The notes beneath the pieces were generated by a model. The model saw only the letters and a list, made by a program, of their open reading frames with translations, was not told the DNA's origin and made no database searches. A program made the position numbers and the translations under genes. Positions 51,326 to 62,900 of a stretch of DNA of 64,000 nt are shown piece after piece (the first letter of the stretch is position 1; every line of letters begins with the position of its first letter). Source of the DNA: Antedon mediterranea (Eukaryota > Echinodermata > Crinoidea > Comatulida > Antedonidae); assembly GCF_964355755.1 (NCBI RefSeq), contig NC_092679.1:10656932-10720931 (forward strand), written 5' to 3'.

Positions 51326-52235
51326 TCACAAGTGGCCCGAATCCCAACGAGGAACTAAGACCTTAGACGGAGGTTGCTCTCTGAACATACCGCGTAACAA
51401 ATGCGTGATTACTGTGGAAGTGGAAACCGTCGAGCCATACTTGAATGGCCGCAAAAAAGCGCAGATCTGACCCAAGGATATTGCCTTAGGGTCTATGTTT
51501 TCTTGTCCAGCGAAAGAAGTGTCGTAGACGGCTGTTGTAGACGGTGAGAGTCGACTCTCGTCTAGATTTGGCCGCCAGGGCGGCTGAGCTGTCCGGTATG
51601 CCCGAGTCTCTGAGCTGATCCCTGACAATGACCAAACAGTCAGGTTCAGGGATTGTAGGTTGATCGTCGAGAACCTCGCACGATTTTGCATCAGTAGATC
51701 CCCGCGGACCGGAAGACGCAGAGGGTGATCGTAAAGAAGACTGGCAAGAAGCGCATACCACGCTTGACGAGGCCAGAACGGTTCGATCAACAGAACTCGG
51801 CATCGGAAGCGCTGAATGTGAGTCAGAACTATTGGTATGATCGATATTGGTGGGAACGCGTATGCCCATGACATGGACAGGGCATCCACCGTCCACGTAT
51901 GTGCATCCTGGTATCGACTGCAGAACGTCGGGAGCTGCGTGTTCTCTGACGTCGCAAACAGGTCTATGTGCAGCCGCCCGAAGTGGTCGATTATTTGGGT
52001 GGCTATGCTCGACAACAGACTGCATTCGGTCAAGCGTAAAGCGAGTCGGGACAGCGTGTCCGCGACTAAATTTAGGCTGCCTAAAATATGCGATGCAGTC
52101 AGCATTATGCTGTGCGCGATGCACCAGTGCATGAGCGTCCATGTGTGATAGCAGAGAGTCGGAGACTTCGTGCCTCCTTGTCGGTTGATAAGGAGGCACG
52201 CGACCACAATTGTGTTGTCCGAGCAAATATACCTT
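51326..52235 (-). mobile_element. DIRS-type retrotransposon fragment (RNase H region to start of tyrosine recombinase)
   Basis: The minus frame from about 52235 reads CSDNTIVVACLLINRQGGTK, HILGSLNLVADTLSRL, IDLFATSENTQLPTFCSRY, DALSMSWAYAFPPISIIPIV, LIEPFWPRQAWYALL, then GQENIDPKAISLGQICAFL and PPSKVLVPRWD. These are the RNase H region and the recombinase N-terminus of DIRS elements. The RT is missing upstream and the recombinase catalytic half downstream. GC content is clearly above that of the flanks. No full protein. Confidence 0.85.
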
Positions 52236-52281
52236 AAGATAAGATTATTAAGTACAATATCTTAAGATTTTTAAGTACATT

Positions 52282-52555
52282 GACGAAGATAACTGCTCCT
52301 TTTGTAACATTAAAAGAGAAACAGTTTATCATTTATTTTGTAAATGTATCAGTTTGTTTTTTCAATGGTGTTCTCGAAATCTTGATATTCGTATATGTGT
52401 ATCGGAAAGTGAACTGCTTTTTAGTAATACCCCATCCAATAGGATTAATTTACTTTTGTCAATTACTAAAGTTGTATATAGGAGTAAGTTTTCGGGCCTC
52501 CTCTCACTGGCCTCATAAGCTTTGTAAAAGATTACTTTACAATTAAAAAGTTTAG
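52282..52555 (+). mobile_element. Tx1/L1-type LINE, C-terminal fragment
   Basis: The frame from 52282 reads DEDNCSFCNIKRETVYHLFC then KCISLFFQWCSRNLDIRI and INLLLSITKVVYRSKF. The C..C....E...HLF..C cluster is the C-terminal motif of Tx1/L1-type reverse transcriptases. The overlapping 88-codon ORF from 52280 is another frame. Confidence 0.7.
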
Positions 52556-52676
52556 ATTAATATAATGCATAATAATATAATGCATGCATATAAAGTGTAA
52601 TAACCCTCCGACGTACTAAACAAAATGGACGTTGCGATTTTCTAGGCTCTGAAGGCAAATGATTTTTCTCTTTTAA

Positions 52677-52730
52677 TTTTGTTATGCTGTCGGAAGTTCG
52701 GCAACATTATTCCTGATATCACCTTAAACA
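52677..52730 (+). repeat. Repeat shared exactly with 15128
   Basis: 36-nt identity with 15128-15163, then GATATCACCTTAAACAC in both. No PLE coding sequence lies next to this copy. Confidence 0.85.
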
Positions 52731-54532
52731 CCTCGGTGTAAATGAATGACTTACGAAAGTTGGAAAAGCTCTCAAAAAAATCCGTAAAAAAGCCGATTTA
52801 ATATAGGCCTAGTCTAGGGCCTACGGTGTACGATGAAATCGGTCGCGTCTGAAATCGGTCGCGTTTGAAATCGGTCGCGATAAAATCAACTTCCGGTATT
52901 TTGTATGGTGCGCCGCTAGAGCTTTACTTTTGATGATATCGGTCGCGTTTGAAATCGGTCGCGTTTTAACTCGGTCGCGCTATTTTGTATGGAGCGAGAT
53001 GCATGCTACAGTGGCGGGATATACATTTTCTTCGTTTATATAGATTCTAATTGATTTTTTAGGAACTAGATTATTTATGTGGATATTTTTTATTTGGTTA
53101 TTAAATATTTATTATCAATCATTAATTTTTTTATTTATTTCACAGGTCTCGGAGAAGGTGTCTCTTCAAAAAGGCCGTTTATAAACACGTTTAAATATTA
53201 TATTAGTAGGCATATAATAATTTACCTATTTATAATATGTGCTGTAACTAATTAATATTATATAGAGAATATACGTCTGTGTCTTTTATTATGCAAACAA
53301 TTACGTAAAAGAGAACAATTTATTTAAAAACAACAATTGTTACAATGTATAGCCCGTAAAGCCAGCGTATCCATTTTATACTATGCATACTGTGCGATAC
53401 CATATTCATGTCGTTAACAACTTACTATTCGATCACCTTATTTTTATTTCTATTTTATTTATGTCCGTACGTTATGTAGAATAATATTAAATATATAATG
53501 ATTATTGTTGAAATAGTTTTTAGTAAAAATGATTATTATAATGCGGATCGTTAAAAGGCGAGTTTGAAATAAACCCCCAAATAAGCTATATCGGAGATGC
53601 GCCTTCTTATGATCTTGCAGCTGTTTCCTCTAACAGAAAGTTATTTTGCTGACGGGGATTCCCCTTTTTAAAAAAACATGCACAGTATGTCAAATCATGG
53701 CCAAAATACGTACGATCGTTGTCCATGGCCACTAATAACCATACGTTTGAAACATCTATAGGCCTCCTGCACGTGTTTTTGTGAAACGATGTATATAATT
53801 TACGTATATACGTCGGCGATACTATAGTTTTTAATTTGAATATCTTTTATTTCTTCATTTATAATAATCATGTAATGTAAATAATTACAGTAAGTACAAC
53901 TCAGTGTCTCGCATCCATACGCCGTTCGTATCTAAATGTTCAAATATCAGTGCAGATTACCTCATTATTAAATAATATTCTACTGAGCTGTATAGGCCCG
54001 GTAGATTGATTTATAACGGCAAATTATCTATATACAGTAGTTTATTATTATCCTAAAATCATGCTCATGTCAGAGTGGAGGATATCGAATGTAAAAATCA
54101 CCGTCATGCATCATCTTCCTTTTTGCATAACCTCATTGAGCTGGTATCCACTTGCAGGTATAGAACGAGTTTCGTAATTAACTATGATTAAAAAATATGC
54201 AATAGGCACGTCTACTTGTTTAACTAATAAATTATTTCAACATTTTCAAAACTTTAAACAGTGGCAGCCAATCTTTTCAAAAATTTATAAATAATTAATA
54301 TAAATTTATAATATAATAATAAATAAATAATATTCAATAAAACATTTTCAAAATGACTTTCTGAACGAACACATTACAATTCATTGACATCTGTAAAATA
54401 AAATGAAAACACAAATTATTTAGAAATAATGAGATAAATATTTATATTTACTGTACATTAAAAATGTATCATCTACGTGCGTCCCATACAAATTAGCGAG
54501 ACCAAAATAACACGCGACTGATATCAAACGTA

Positions 54533-55786
54533 AGGCCAAATAAAAAAATATACTTGTTAAGCGTCACACCCTCATAAATTTTCAGGGGCGGGGGGACGGT
54601 TTTTTTGTGTTTTTTTTTAACTTTTTATAGAGGTATATTTTTGCGCGGTGGACGTTTTTCCCCACTTTTTTTAGGACGAAACGTCAAACTTTTAAAATGC
54701 GAAACAGAACAAAATTGACTATGTATGAAATATTATTGCTTATGACAAAATTGAGTTTTGTATTGTTTATATCCAGACGTAATTAAAACATTAAATTTAA
54801 TTGCCACCAAGCGAAATTGTAGGCCCTAGGCTAACTAATCCGTCCAAGCTGCTACCCCCACCTCACTCATCGGCCATCCGCCGTCTCTCGCTCGACTCAT
54901 CTATCCAGGAAATTCCCTATCGCGAGAAGCATGATTTGGTCTCAATAATACTAAATAGTGGGCTGATTTATAGTTTGAAAACAGCTTATGGCATTTCTTA
55001 AGTGAATTTTTATTCAACGTATTTATTCTTCTTTGATGAATCCTTTGCCAATTGCTGTGTAAATCAGTATTTAAAGTTGTGATGCAAAAAGTGTATGTAA
55101 TTATTCCACAGGTAAACCAGGCATAAGGAAACCCATCGCCCAACAGGACCTCGTGGTGTGCCGATCTCGAGCGCGAGATCATCGTAAACAAAATTGGTAG
55201 AGTCCATTATGTATGGGGTGTTTCCTATTTACGAACCTATAAAAAAGCGCGCTTTGACCACTGTGTAGGCAAAATATTTATTTCGTTAAATCCCTAAATT
55301 GATAATCGCGTATTCTGTAATCACGTGACTGATGATGTAATCCTCAGCGACTAAATGCACATGATTTAATGTGTTGGGGAAAAAGCTTGCTGTTTACCAC
55401 ATTACATGATTCACGGTGCTATTCGCGTTTCCTTGACGTAAATCGGCGGCGTGTAAATGAAACAATTGTTTTCACCAAATTGCCGTTGTCGACATAGAGC
55501 GATCGGCGGCTAGCGTTGTCTAAGCTAAAAAGTACGTATTTTTCAAAAATTACACTAGCCTAACAAACATTTGCTAGTTTTGAAATTTTCAAATAGCAAT
55601 TATGAAGAATCTACTAGCAAAATGCTAGTTTGCTAGCGTGAATTTCGAGCCCTACTCTGGAGCTGGGCCGGGCCGCTGAACTTTCCGTTGTATATCGGTA
55701 AAAAAAAAAAAAAAATAAAAAGAGAGGCGGCTGGATAATCAGGAGCGGGCGGTGACGCTTAACAAGTATGTTTTTTTATTTGGCCT
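54533..55786. mobile_element. 1.25-kb TIR element (AGGCCAAAT ... GCGTCAC)
   Basis: 35-bp terminal inverted repeats (54533-54567, 55752-55786) with one mismatch; both contain ACTTGTTAAGCGTCAC read inward. It contains TTTCGAGCCCTACTCTGG near 55645, resembling a hAT end. No coding sequence. Confidence 0.88.
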
Positions 55787-55791
55787 AACTA

Positions 55792-56641
55792 ATACCGTAT
55801 ATTTCGGTGTATAAGTCGCACTTTTGACACGCAAATTTGACCTCTAAATTAAGGGTGCGTCTAATACACCGAACATAAATGCCTCACCACACAGATTGTA
55901 CATAGGCTAGGCCTAGGCTATCGTCACCTCGTTTGCTAGGCCTGAGTAGGCTAGGCCTAGCTACAGTAACTAACTAACGTAACGGCAACCTGCTTCTGCC
56001 TAGGCCTAGTTTTCAAGTCATTTTAGCATGATGTTATACTAAATATGATGAAAAGATTTGTTCATTATGGCGCTCCGATAAAATTTCATTTGTAAACGTT
56101 TACGTCGTACGATTGGAATAGTATTTATTTATACAGTAGTTATACGCACGATCGCCGTACCCCAAGCGCAAGCCCCTGCTTCTTTTGGTGGCACATGGTG
56201 TACGGTATTCGACTAGTATATTCTCCAGGTGATTATAGCATGGACCTAGCATACACACTTCTCGGATACATAGATACTAATCGAATACGATTGTCCATGA
56301 AAACGTGCGCCCTCTCGAAATGATCGAGCGAGGCTAGCCCACACACGTACGTGCGTGTTACACACACGGTCATGCACTCGATGTTGCGGCGAAACTCATG
56401 AATAACAAGTTAGAAAGAACTTAGAGCCTAGGTAAGAAAAAAACCTAAATAAAGGACGCCGTTGTAGATATAACAAAATATATTATTACAATAATATTGA
56501 TTACAATTTAAAAAAACATTGTTTTGATGAAATATAAGGTGCGTCTTATACATCGACGATATAAAAAATACCGATATTTTACTCTCAGTTGGGGGTGCGT
56601 CTTATACACAGGTGCGACTTATACACCGAAATATACGGTAT
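55792..56641. mobile_element. 850-bp TIR element (CCGTATATTTCGGTGTATAA)
   Basis: Perfect 30-bp inverted repeats (55792-55821, 56612-56641) starting ATACCGTATATTTCGGTGTA. Subterminal GTGCGTCTNATACACNG repeats are on both sides. It starts only 5 bp after the 1.25-kb element. No coding sequence. Confidence 0.9.
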
Positions 56642-56764
56642 GATAAAAAGCGTATCTAGTGGCGCTCCATACAAAATACATACCAGATGTTGATTTTATC
56701 GCGACCGATTTCAAAGTACGCGACCAATTTCAAGCGTGACCGATTTCATCTGACACCGGCCCTA

Positions 56765-57850
56765 CTAGCTAGGCTAGCCTAATATAATTAATGGCCTAGG
56801 CCTAGGGCCTAACCGAAAATTGGGACAAACCGCTAATTTAATTAGAGTAGGCCTAGGCCTATATCCTAGCTAGCTAGGCCTAACTAATTAAGACAGTACA
56901 TACAGTAGAGAGGGTGAAAACTAATCAAATTAGACTAGGCTAGCCCAGGAGGCTAGGCCTAACCTACTACTACTAGCCTCGCTCTAGTAGCAAGGCCTAG
57001 GCTAGGCGGCCCTACCTAATCCCACTACCCTAGCCTACCTAGGGCCTAGGCCTAGCCTAGTCTAGCCTCTACTTGGGCCTAAAACGGTACCTTTAAAACA
57101 CGATGCACTGAAGTCAACGAACCAAGTCGCCGTCGACAGAACACAGTTTATTTCCACAAAATGTTTTGCCGATTGCTTCGTCTGTGGAAGTATTTCAATT
57201 TCTGGCGCCCAATTCCTGCCTGTTGTACCGTAGCGCGTAGATCCCCCTGGCCTAGGCCTAGGCCAATAACAAAGAATATATCACAAAAAACAAAAAGCGT
57301 TAACAGTCTAGCCCTAGCAGCTAGAGTAGGTGGGCTAGTCGATAGGATGATACAGTATTATTTTTTATTGCATTCTGTTCTTCGTGGGCCGGGTATTTGT
57401 TTTCCACTGTGATTTTGCGTCGTGGCGCGCGTAACAGCGTCACTTTTGTGTTTCGAACTCCCTCAAACCGTCATAAGTCTGATAATTAATTTTGGTCGTC
57501 GTCGTGTCTTCTTGTGTTCTGATGGATGATGTGGAACGTGACAGCAAGATTTTTGTTTGATGCATGCCGGCCGTGTACTTCGTGGAACGGATGTTGTATG
57601 ATGTGAATGATGATGTAGGTCTAGGCCTAGCCCTAGAGAGGAAGGCTTAGGCGAAGAAACCTAGGCTAGGCCTATGTCTTTATTACTCTTTTCGGCCTCT
57701 TTTCAATTAATTCATGGTATTTTTTAACGTATGTTGCCTGGCCTGGTTAATTAATGTTGAGCCTAGGCTAGCCCTAGCAGTAGTGTAGCTGTAGGCTAGT
57801 AGCAGCAGTAGCCTACTACTAGGCTAGGCCTAGCTTAGCTAGGCCTTTTG
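56765..57850. repeat. CTAGGCC-rich low-complexity region
   Basis: Dense GGCCTAGGCCTAG and CTAGCTAGG strings, most at 56765-57070 and 57620-57850. The short ORF 57161-57412 has no recognisable domain. This could contain a promoter or 5'UTR exon of the ERMARD-like gene, but nothing shows it. Confidence 0.6.
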
Positions 57851-58076
57851 ATCATTTCGGCCGCCGGTTATGGAATTGCCAATTCATGAAACGCCAAAAA
57901 GAACAAAATATGTATTGTTCATTTCGGTCGCCAGAATTGTAATTATGCTTGAATATGTATGACATGGCATGCATGTGTGTGTGAAAGAGTGTACAGAAAT
58001 ATTTTTATTTATTTTGAACTTCTACTAGGTTTTGAAATAATCACAACATAAGCTGCAACAAAACCTACTAGGGCAA

Positions 58077-58839
58077 GAGCCCATAACATATGATTTCACC
58101 CCATACCACCCAGAAGGTTTGACCTCTTAATGTTGTTAATAATTAATTATTAATTACTATTAATATTACCAAAAACATTTTTAAAAAGTTTGTCAGCCTG
58201 ACACTGGGTCTGCAGACCCCCTAAAAAAATCCCTAAAAACGATTTATTTCACCACATCTCACCCATGGACCAAAATTTGTATAAACATAGAAGTGTGTGG
58301 GGACTGACAAAATATCAGGTCGGAAAGGTCATGTCAGCCCCCTTTAAAGTTTCCCCTCCCAAACACGTTAATTTCATCCCATCTCACCCATGAACCAACA
58401 TTTGTACAAACATTATAATGTGTCAATACATAACAAAAAAACCAAAACTTACAGAATATCAGGTCATGTCTCACCATGAACCAACATTTGTACAAACAGT
58501 GTAATGTGTTAATGTACATAACAAAAATACCAAAACTGATGGAATATCAGGTCGGAAAAGTCATGTCAGCCCCCTTTAAAGTTTCCCCTCCCAAACACGT
58601 TAATTTCATCCCATCTCACCCATGAACCAACATTTGTACAAACATTATAATGTGTCAATAGGTGTCAATACATAACAAAAAAAACCAAAACTGACAGAAT
58701 ATCAGGTCGGAAAGTCAGCTGTCCTTAAAATAGCACCCTTCACCCATACCAAAATTGGTATAAACATTTTTGGAATGTCTTTGATAGTACTGTATTAACC
58801 TTCTAGGTGAAATGGGGTGAAATCATATGTTACGGGCTC
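58077..58839. mobile_element. 763-bp element: tandem array inside 27-bp inverted repeats
   Basis: The ends GAGCCCATAACATATGATTT (58077) and the inverse at 58839 match over 27 bp with one mismatch. Between them is a ~231-bp tandem unit (58328 and 58559) with GTCAGCCCCCTTTAAAGTTT and CAACATTTGTACAAACA, plus partial units. Confidence 0.85.
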
Positions 58840-59100
58840 CCAGACTATACACAGTAGTACACATCAATGTAAACTGTAGACTGGGATTAACTTAAATCTT
58901 TATTATTTAACACTTCCCACAACATAAGAACCATGATTCCTGCAAGGGTCTAGTTTAGTTATAAATTTTAAGCACACAAACCAACAATGGAATACACAAT
59001 ATACCAATTGATATCATGCACTGTGTTCTGAATCATATGGTTTATATTAAAAAGGTTGTTGAGACAAATTTTACACAGTTTACCAAAAATCTCATTTTAG

Positions 59101-60001
59101 GAAGTTATGTGACAGAGATGGAAGTAAGTTTCTTGTCTGATAATGTTAAGGAGTTATTGTGTAGTACTAACACTGAATTATTGTCATCTCCAACATGTCA
59201 TCTTCAGCTTCCTCAGGGGACTATTCAATGGAAATCATTACAACATGTATTTAAAGGTGAGATATGATGTATTTTTTGCTTTGTGCTGTAGAAAAATCCT
59301 TCTTGACATACAGTACCAGAAACAACTGGGGAAGGTTACAAAAGGTTTAAAATATAATACATGGATGGACATAAAATTCATTGTCCATATCAAATGCAGA
59401 TGTGTCATACATTGATAACTATTATAATATGATTTCACTATATTATGCAGATTTAGACCAACTTCCACCAGACTATACTGAACATGTTCAAAAGTTGGCG
59501 CCAGTTTGTTTTAAAATATCCAGCTGGTTGAAAACGCAAAACATAGAAGATTTGAAAGAAAAATATTCAAAACATCTTCAGTGGACAGGACAACCAGAGG
59601 TATTTAAAGACATTTTTTGTTGCAATTATGATATTATATTGCATTATGGAATGTGGTTCATACGGATTCCCGTTCATACAACCCCATAAAAAAAAACTAT
59701 CCATTGATATGAATGATGAATCAAATGCATGGAGAGTGACAATTTGTTTGCATATTGTTCTGTGAAAACAACAAATTTACTCAACAGAACTCATTGTCAA
59801 CAGGAAAATATATTGATATTCATCCACACGGTTTTTGTTATAACTGAATTCTGAATAACTTCAGGACAACACTAATTAACACCATGTTCTAAATTATAGG
59901 TTTTTTATGAATGTTTTGATGTGTTGCAGTCTAATAATGCTTGTTCAACACATGTAAGCCTTCTCCTATTGACTGCAACATTGGAAAGAGCTATGGGTGA
60001 T
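59101..60001 (+). CDS. ERMARD: ERMARD-like gene (ER membrane-associated RNA degradation protein), first three coding exons
   Basis: Exons 59118-59256, 59451-59599 and 59900-60001 join into 130 codons in phase. Vertebrate ERMARD is about 680 residues, a multi-helix protein with C-terminal membrane segments, named for a role in ER-associated RNA degradation and needed in neuronal migration. Here residues 1-46 (MEVSFLSD...QGTIQWKSLQHVFK) parallel human NGEVCWKTITDCVS. Exon 2 KLAPVCFKISSWL...HLQWTGQPEV parallels RLLGPVCEAVHS...WFQWTSFPEL, and exon 3 VFYECFDVLQS...LTATLERAMGD parallels IFDALESLQS...LTSCLERALGD. The next exon (VFLLIGK-like) was not found before 64000. It lies further right or was lost to repeats. 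Confidence 0.78.
59118..59256 (+). CDS. ERMARD: ERMARD-like exon with start codon
   Basis: Acceptor ATCTCATTTTAG ends at 59100; ATG at 59118; donor AAAG/GTGAGA after 59256. Translation MEVSFLSDNVKELL onward. An upstream in-frame ATG at 59016 would need the acceptor ignored, so 59118 is preferred. Phase 1 at the end. Confidence 0.7.
59451..59599 (+). CDS. ERMARD: ERMARD-like exon, second coding
   Basis: Acceptor TATATTATGCAG, donor CAGAG/GTATTT. It encodes DLDQLPPDYTEHVQKLAPVC, KISSWLKTQNIEDLKEKYSK and HLQWTGQPE. Confidence 0.8.
59900..60001 (+). CDS. ERMARD: ERMARD-like exon, third coding
   Basis: Acceptor TAAATTATAG, donor GAT/GTAAGT. 34 codons ending LLLLTATLERAMGD, the most conserved block (LERALGD in vertebrates). 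Confidence 0.82.
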
Positions 60002-60069
60002 GTAAGTGTTGTACTCAAGTTTTCACTTGCAAATCTTAGGACACGTAGAATGTTATAAAAAAAAACAAA

Positions 60070-60175
60070 TGATGTATGTTTTTATTTTCGTGTGGTCCAA
60101 ATAATTTCATTCAATTTTTGACCTCATGAAATTATTTGTGCCATTCCCATTATAAACATTCATTATTCGTATAAT
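60070..60175. mobile_element. Foldback MITE, TGGTACAAATAATG family, copy 4
   Basis: GTGTGGTCCAAATAATTTCA faces ATGAAATTATTTGTGCCAT, then TATAAACATTCATTATTCG. It lies just after the third ERMARD-like exon. Confidence 0.65.
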
Positions 60176-60266
60176 ATTAAATAGTTGTAGTCATGTTGAC
60201 TGACTTTTCAAGCTTCAGAACTTTACTCTGCAACCCTTAACAGTATAGAATTCGAAGTCTACTGAC

Positions 60267-60520
60267 TTGGATACAAAATTTCCTGTATGGAAGAGTACAG
60301 AGGGTAACTGTTGGTGGACAGTCTTCTCCAAACCTCTATCCTGGAACAATCACATCGATTCTACAAAGTCATTGGGTTTTCTGCATCATAATCTCGGGAA
60401 ATGTCCAAAAGATGCTACAACACTTTTTGCTGAATATTCAAGTTGTGTCTGAGATCCCATACAGTAAAAATAAACAAAAAATAGAGTCGGCTACGGGTGC
60501 ATTTTGGGTGGAGGGAGTCA
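60267..60520 (+). mobile_element. LINE RT C-terminal fragment
   Basis: LSWNNHIDSTKSLGFLHHNL and KCPKDATTLFAEYSSCV match the CR1/Jockey block LSWN.HI......LGFLKRNL..CP......Y..LV.....YAS.VW. Frames shift within it. Possibly inserted in ERMARD intron 3. Confidence 0.75.
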
Positions 60521-60576
60521 TTGAACTTAACATTGAGGATAAATATGATAGTGAATGGCATTTGAACGTTGTAAAC

Positions 60577-60684
60577 ACACAAAGCAACAGTGGTGTTGGT
60601 AGTCTTGTCTGAGGGAATGGTGGGAGGGCGTTTATCTAGGTAAGCTAGCACTCATAGACTACCAACACCACTGTTGCTTTGTGT
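60577..60684. repeat. Hairpin with perfect 29-bp arms
   Basis: ACACAAAGCAACAGTGGTGT (60577, arm to 60605) is exactly complemented at 60656-60684, with a 50-nt loop. The right arm plus flank matches 51101-51144 next to the DIRS fragment, so this is probably a DIRS-type terminal repeat. Confidence 0.85.
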
Positions 60685-60875
60685 AGTCTATTTCGTGCCT
60701 AGCTTAGATGGATAAACCGATAATAGCCAGTGTAGCAGATACTAGATACTAGTCGGTGGTGGGAGACAAGTTACAAAAAGCTTTGGTTATCCATTACCTT
60801 CAGCTCTACTGTGCCTACTGGTGTAATGTTGTGGAGATAACGATAATTTTGACTGTGTTCGCCACCTAGGTGGCA

Positions 60876-61331
60876 TTACCTGTATGCAACACCTATGAAA
60901 CCACATGCAACTGATGCATGTGAATTGGTGGTGGAAGAGTGACTGATAAAGCTAAATTTCCCTACCGGTCCCTCACGCTCTTGCGCATGCTCCTCGTCGG
61001 AGAGTGTGACCATCATGTCACTTTCATAACCCCTGACAATGGACGGACCCTCAGCCACAGATGCCTGAGGCGGGGGATGTAGTTCTATATTTGGAACTGG
61101 GGAAGGGCCGTGGGAGAAGGTACAGAGGGAATCTCCCTTGGCAACACTCTCACAGCTGCTGCGATGGCTTACAGAACTGCCTGGACAGAACATCCGGGTC
61201 TGTAGAAGTTGCAGCGGGTGCAGGCATAGCGAGAATAGCATCATCATGTACGAGTGTAGGATCATGAACACAGTCGGCAATCCACGAGCAGTCAAGCATC
61301 TTGCTAGGTAATCTTTCCTAATACAAGCCAC
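60876..61331 (-). other. GC-rich open frame, possibly DIRS-associated
   Basis: 151 codons with HPPPQASVAEGPSIVRGYES and MMVTLSDEEHAQEREGP. GC content resembles the DIRS fragment at 51.3-52.2 kb and a DIRS-like terminal repeat lies 200 bp to the left, so it may be gag-like. No domain recognised; another minus frame (MLDCSWIADCVHDPTLVHDD) is also open. Confidence 0.3.
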
Positions 61332-61339
61332 ATAAAATG

Positions 61340-62900
61340 ATACTCACCCCTAAAACAGATTTTAGGAAGGAGAGTGCAACTCGCGTCAGCATTCATGTGG
61401 AGTCATGCCGAGATACACCTGACTGGTGTATCAGAGCGGCTAGATCGATACGCAGGTACGTGTTGCTTGGTGCTTGGCTGCCTAGGCCTAGCGTAACATC
61501 AAAGCGAGTGAGGACTTTAAAAACTGCTATTTATCAAAATTGACCTGGCATTTTAGTAAATTACTTTAGTAAATTACTTTCAATAAAAGTATAATTATTA
61601 TATTATAATGTCGTGGTACGTGAGACCATGCCCGGATTAATTTGGAAGTTTTCTCCCCGGGTATCAAGCGTGCGAGGCTTGGCTCAAATGAATGCAATAT
61701 CAAGACCAACAGAAAGACAACAAGTTGTTGATTGCCGTTACCATACCATTTATTGTGTACGAATCAACGTTACTCAGAAAATAAAGAGAGCGAAGGAAAA
61801 AGCCCTGCAAATATACAAACAAGCGTTACATAATTTCAATATCAATCAGTTTATAACTTCACTTTACCACTGTATTACCACTATACTTAAACACACTGTG
61901 TACAAACTGGTTATCATTAGGAACAATACAATCAATTAAACGTCATTACAAATGATTAATACCTGAATCAACTTGAATGATGTATTTACTAATTAAGAAC
62001 GAAAGATCGTACAGCAATCAACCATTTCTCTATAAATTGAAGTAAAGATTTGAGAACATTATTTGCTTTATTTAAGTTGTATGCATGCAATTTCGTATAA
62101 TAAATTAACAGGCAATGATCCGTCTATCGTGTAATATAATTCTTTTTACTACTTACAATGGTAACCGTAACTTCAACAACGGCTTAATAATATATATACA
62201 ACACGGTAACGAAAATCACATCTTCCTGTGTTTGCAACAAAAGCTTTTCTGACGCGCAGACAAAAAAACCAGGTAGTTAACCAAAACATCACCTATATGC
62301 AAATGCGCCAAACACAATGCTCGCAAAACAACTAGCAGCAAGACACTTATATGCAAATACGCAGAACGCACACGAACAACAACTGATCCATGACAATAAT
62401 CATGAATCATTCCTGATTCAAATGCAAAATGTGCAAAATAGATTAAATACTATACTCGTTTTGTAGTTACGAATATGACTGGTGATATTCGTCAACACGA
62501 ATACGCTTTACGAATATGAAATGGGGATCAGCTCAAAAGTTTCACAAATGTGTGACGTATCCGTTTTCGTTATTGTATTTGTAAGGTTGTGAAAACTCCC
62601 TAATAAATGTATTGGTAACCAAATATTCTTGAGATTTATTTATGAACAAAACAAAACCTGCCTGATAGATGGACGACACCGGATGTGAGATGCCATAGTT
62701 GCTACACTGCTTACTGCACATGCCAGCTCACACTCTGCTTCAAACCAGACTAAGGTTTGACGAGTTAAACGGCCATCAATATCATCAGCTACCAAAGTCA
62801 CTGGAAAGGAAAGAAACATTCAGCTGATGGAATGCTGCAATGATCAATTAAGAAGGGACCTGATGCGATTGACCACAGGTATATTAACTACAAAGGCTGA
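61340..62900. other. No gene recognised
   Basis: AT-rich. 62280-62455 has an open plus frame without start (LYANAPNTMLAKQLAARHLY) with an internal imperfect repeat, unrecognised. It may be 5' sequence of the LTR element that follows. Confidence 0.35.

Larger units (their letters stand above)
52815..56764. mobile_element. 3.95-kb TIR element with GAAATCGGTCGCG subterminal repeats
   Basis: The left end has GATGAAATCGGTCGCG repeats at 52832, 52851, 52868, and again near 52928-52980; the right end carries the inverse (CGACCGATTTC near 56700-56750). GCGATAAAATCAAC and TTTTGTATGGNGCGCC follow at the same distance on both sides. Two further TIR elements are nested inside. No transposase frame. Confidence 0.78.

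Noticed and set aside
51486-52226. 246-codon minus frame and two plus frames over the DIRS fragment
   Set aside because: These are other frames of GC-rich DIRS coding sequence; only the frame ending at 51326 shows RNase H-type motifs.
59143-59415. 90-codon plus frame overlapping the ERMARD-like start
   Set aside because: A different frame that reads through the 59256 donor into intron; no similarity.
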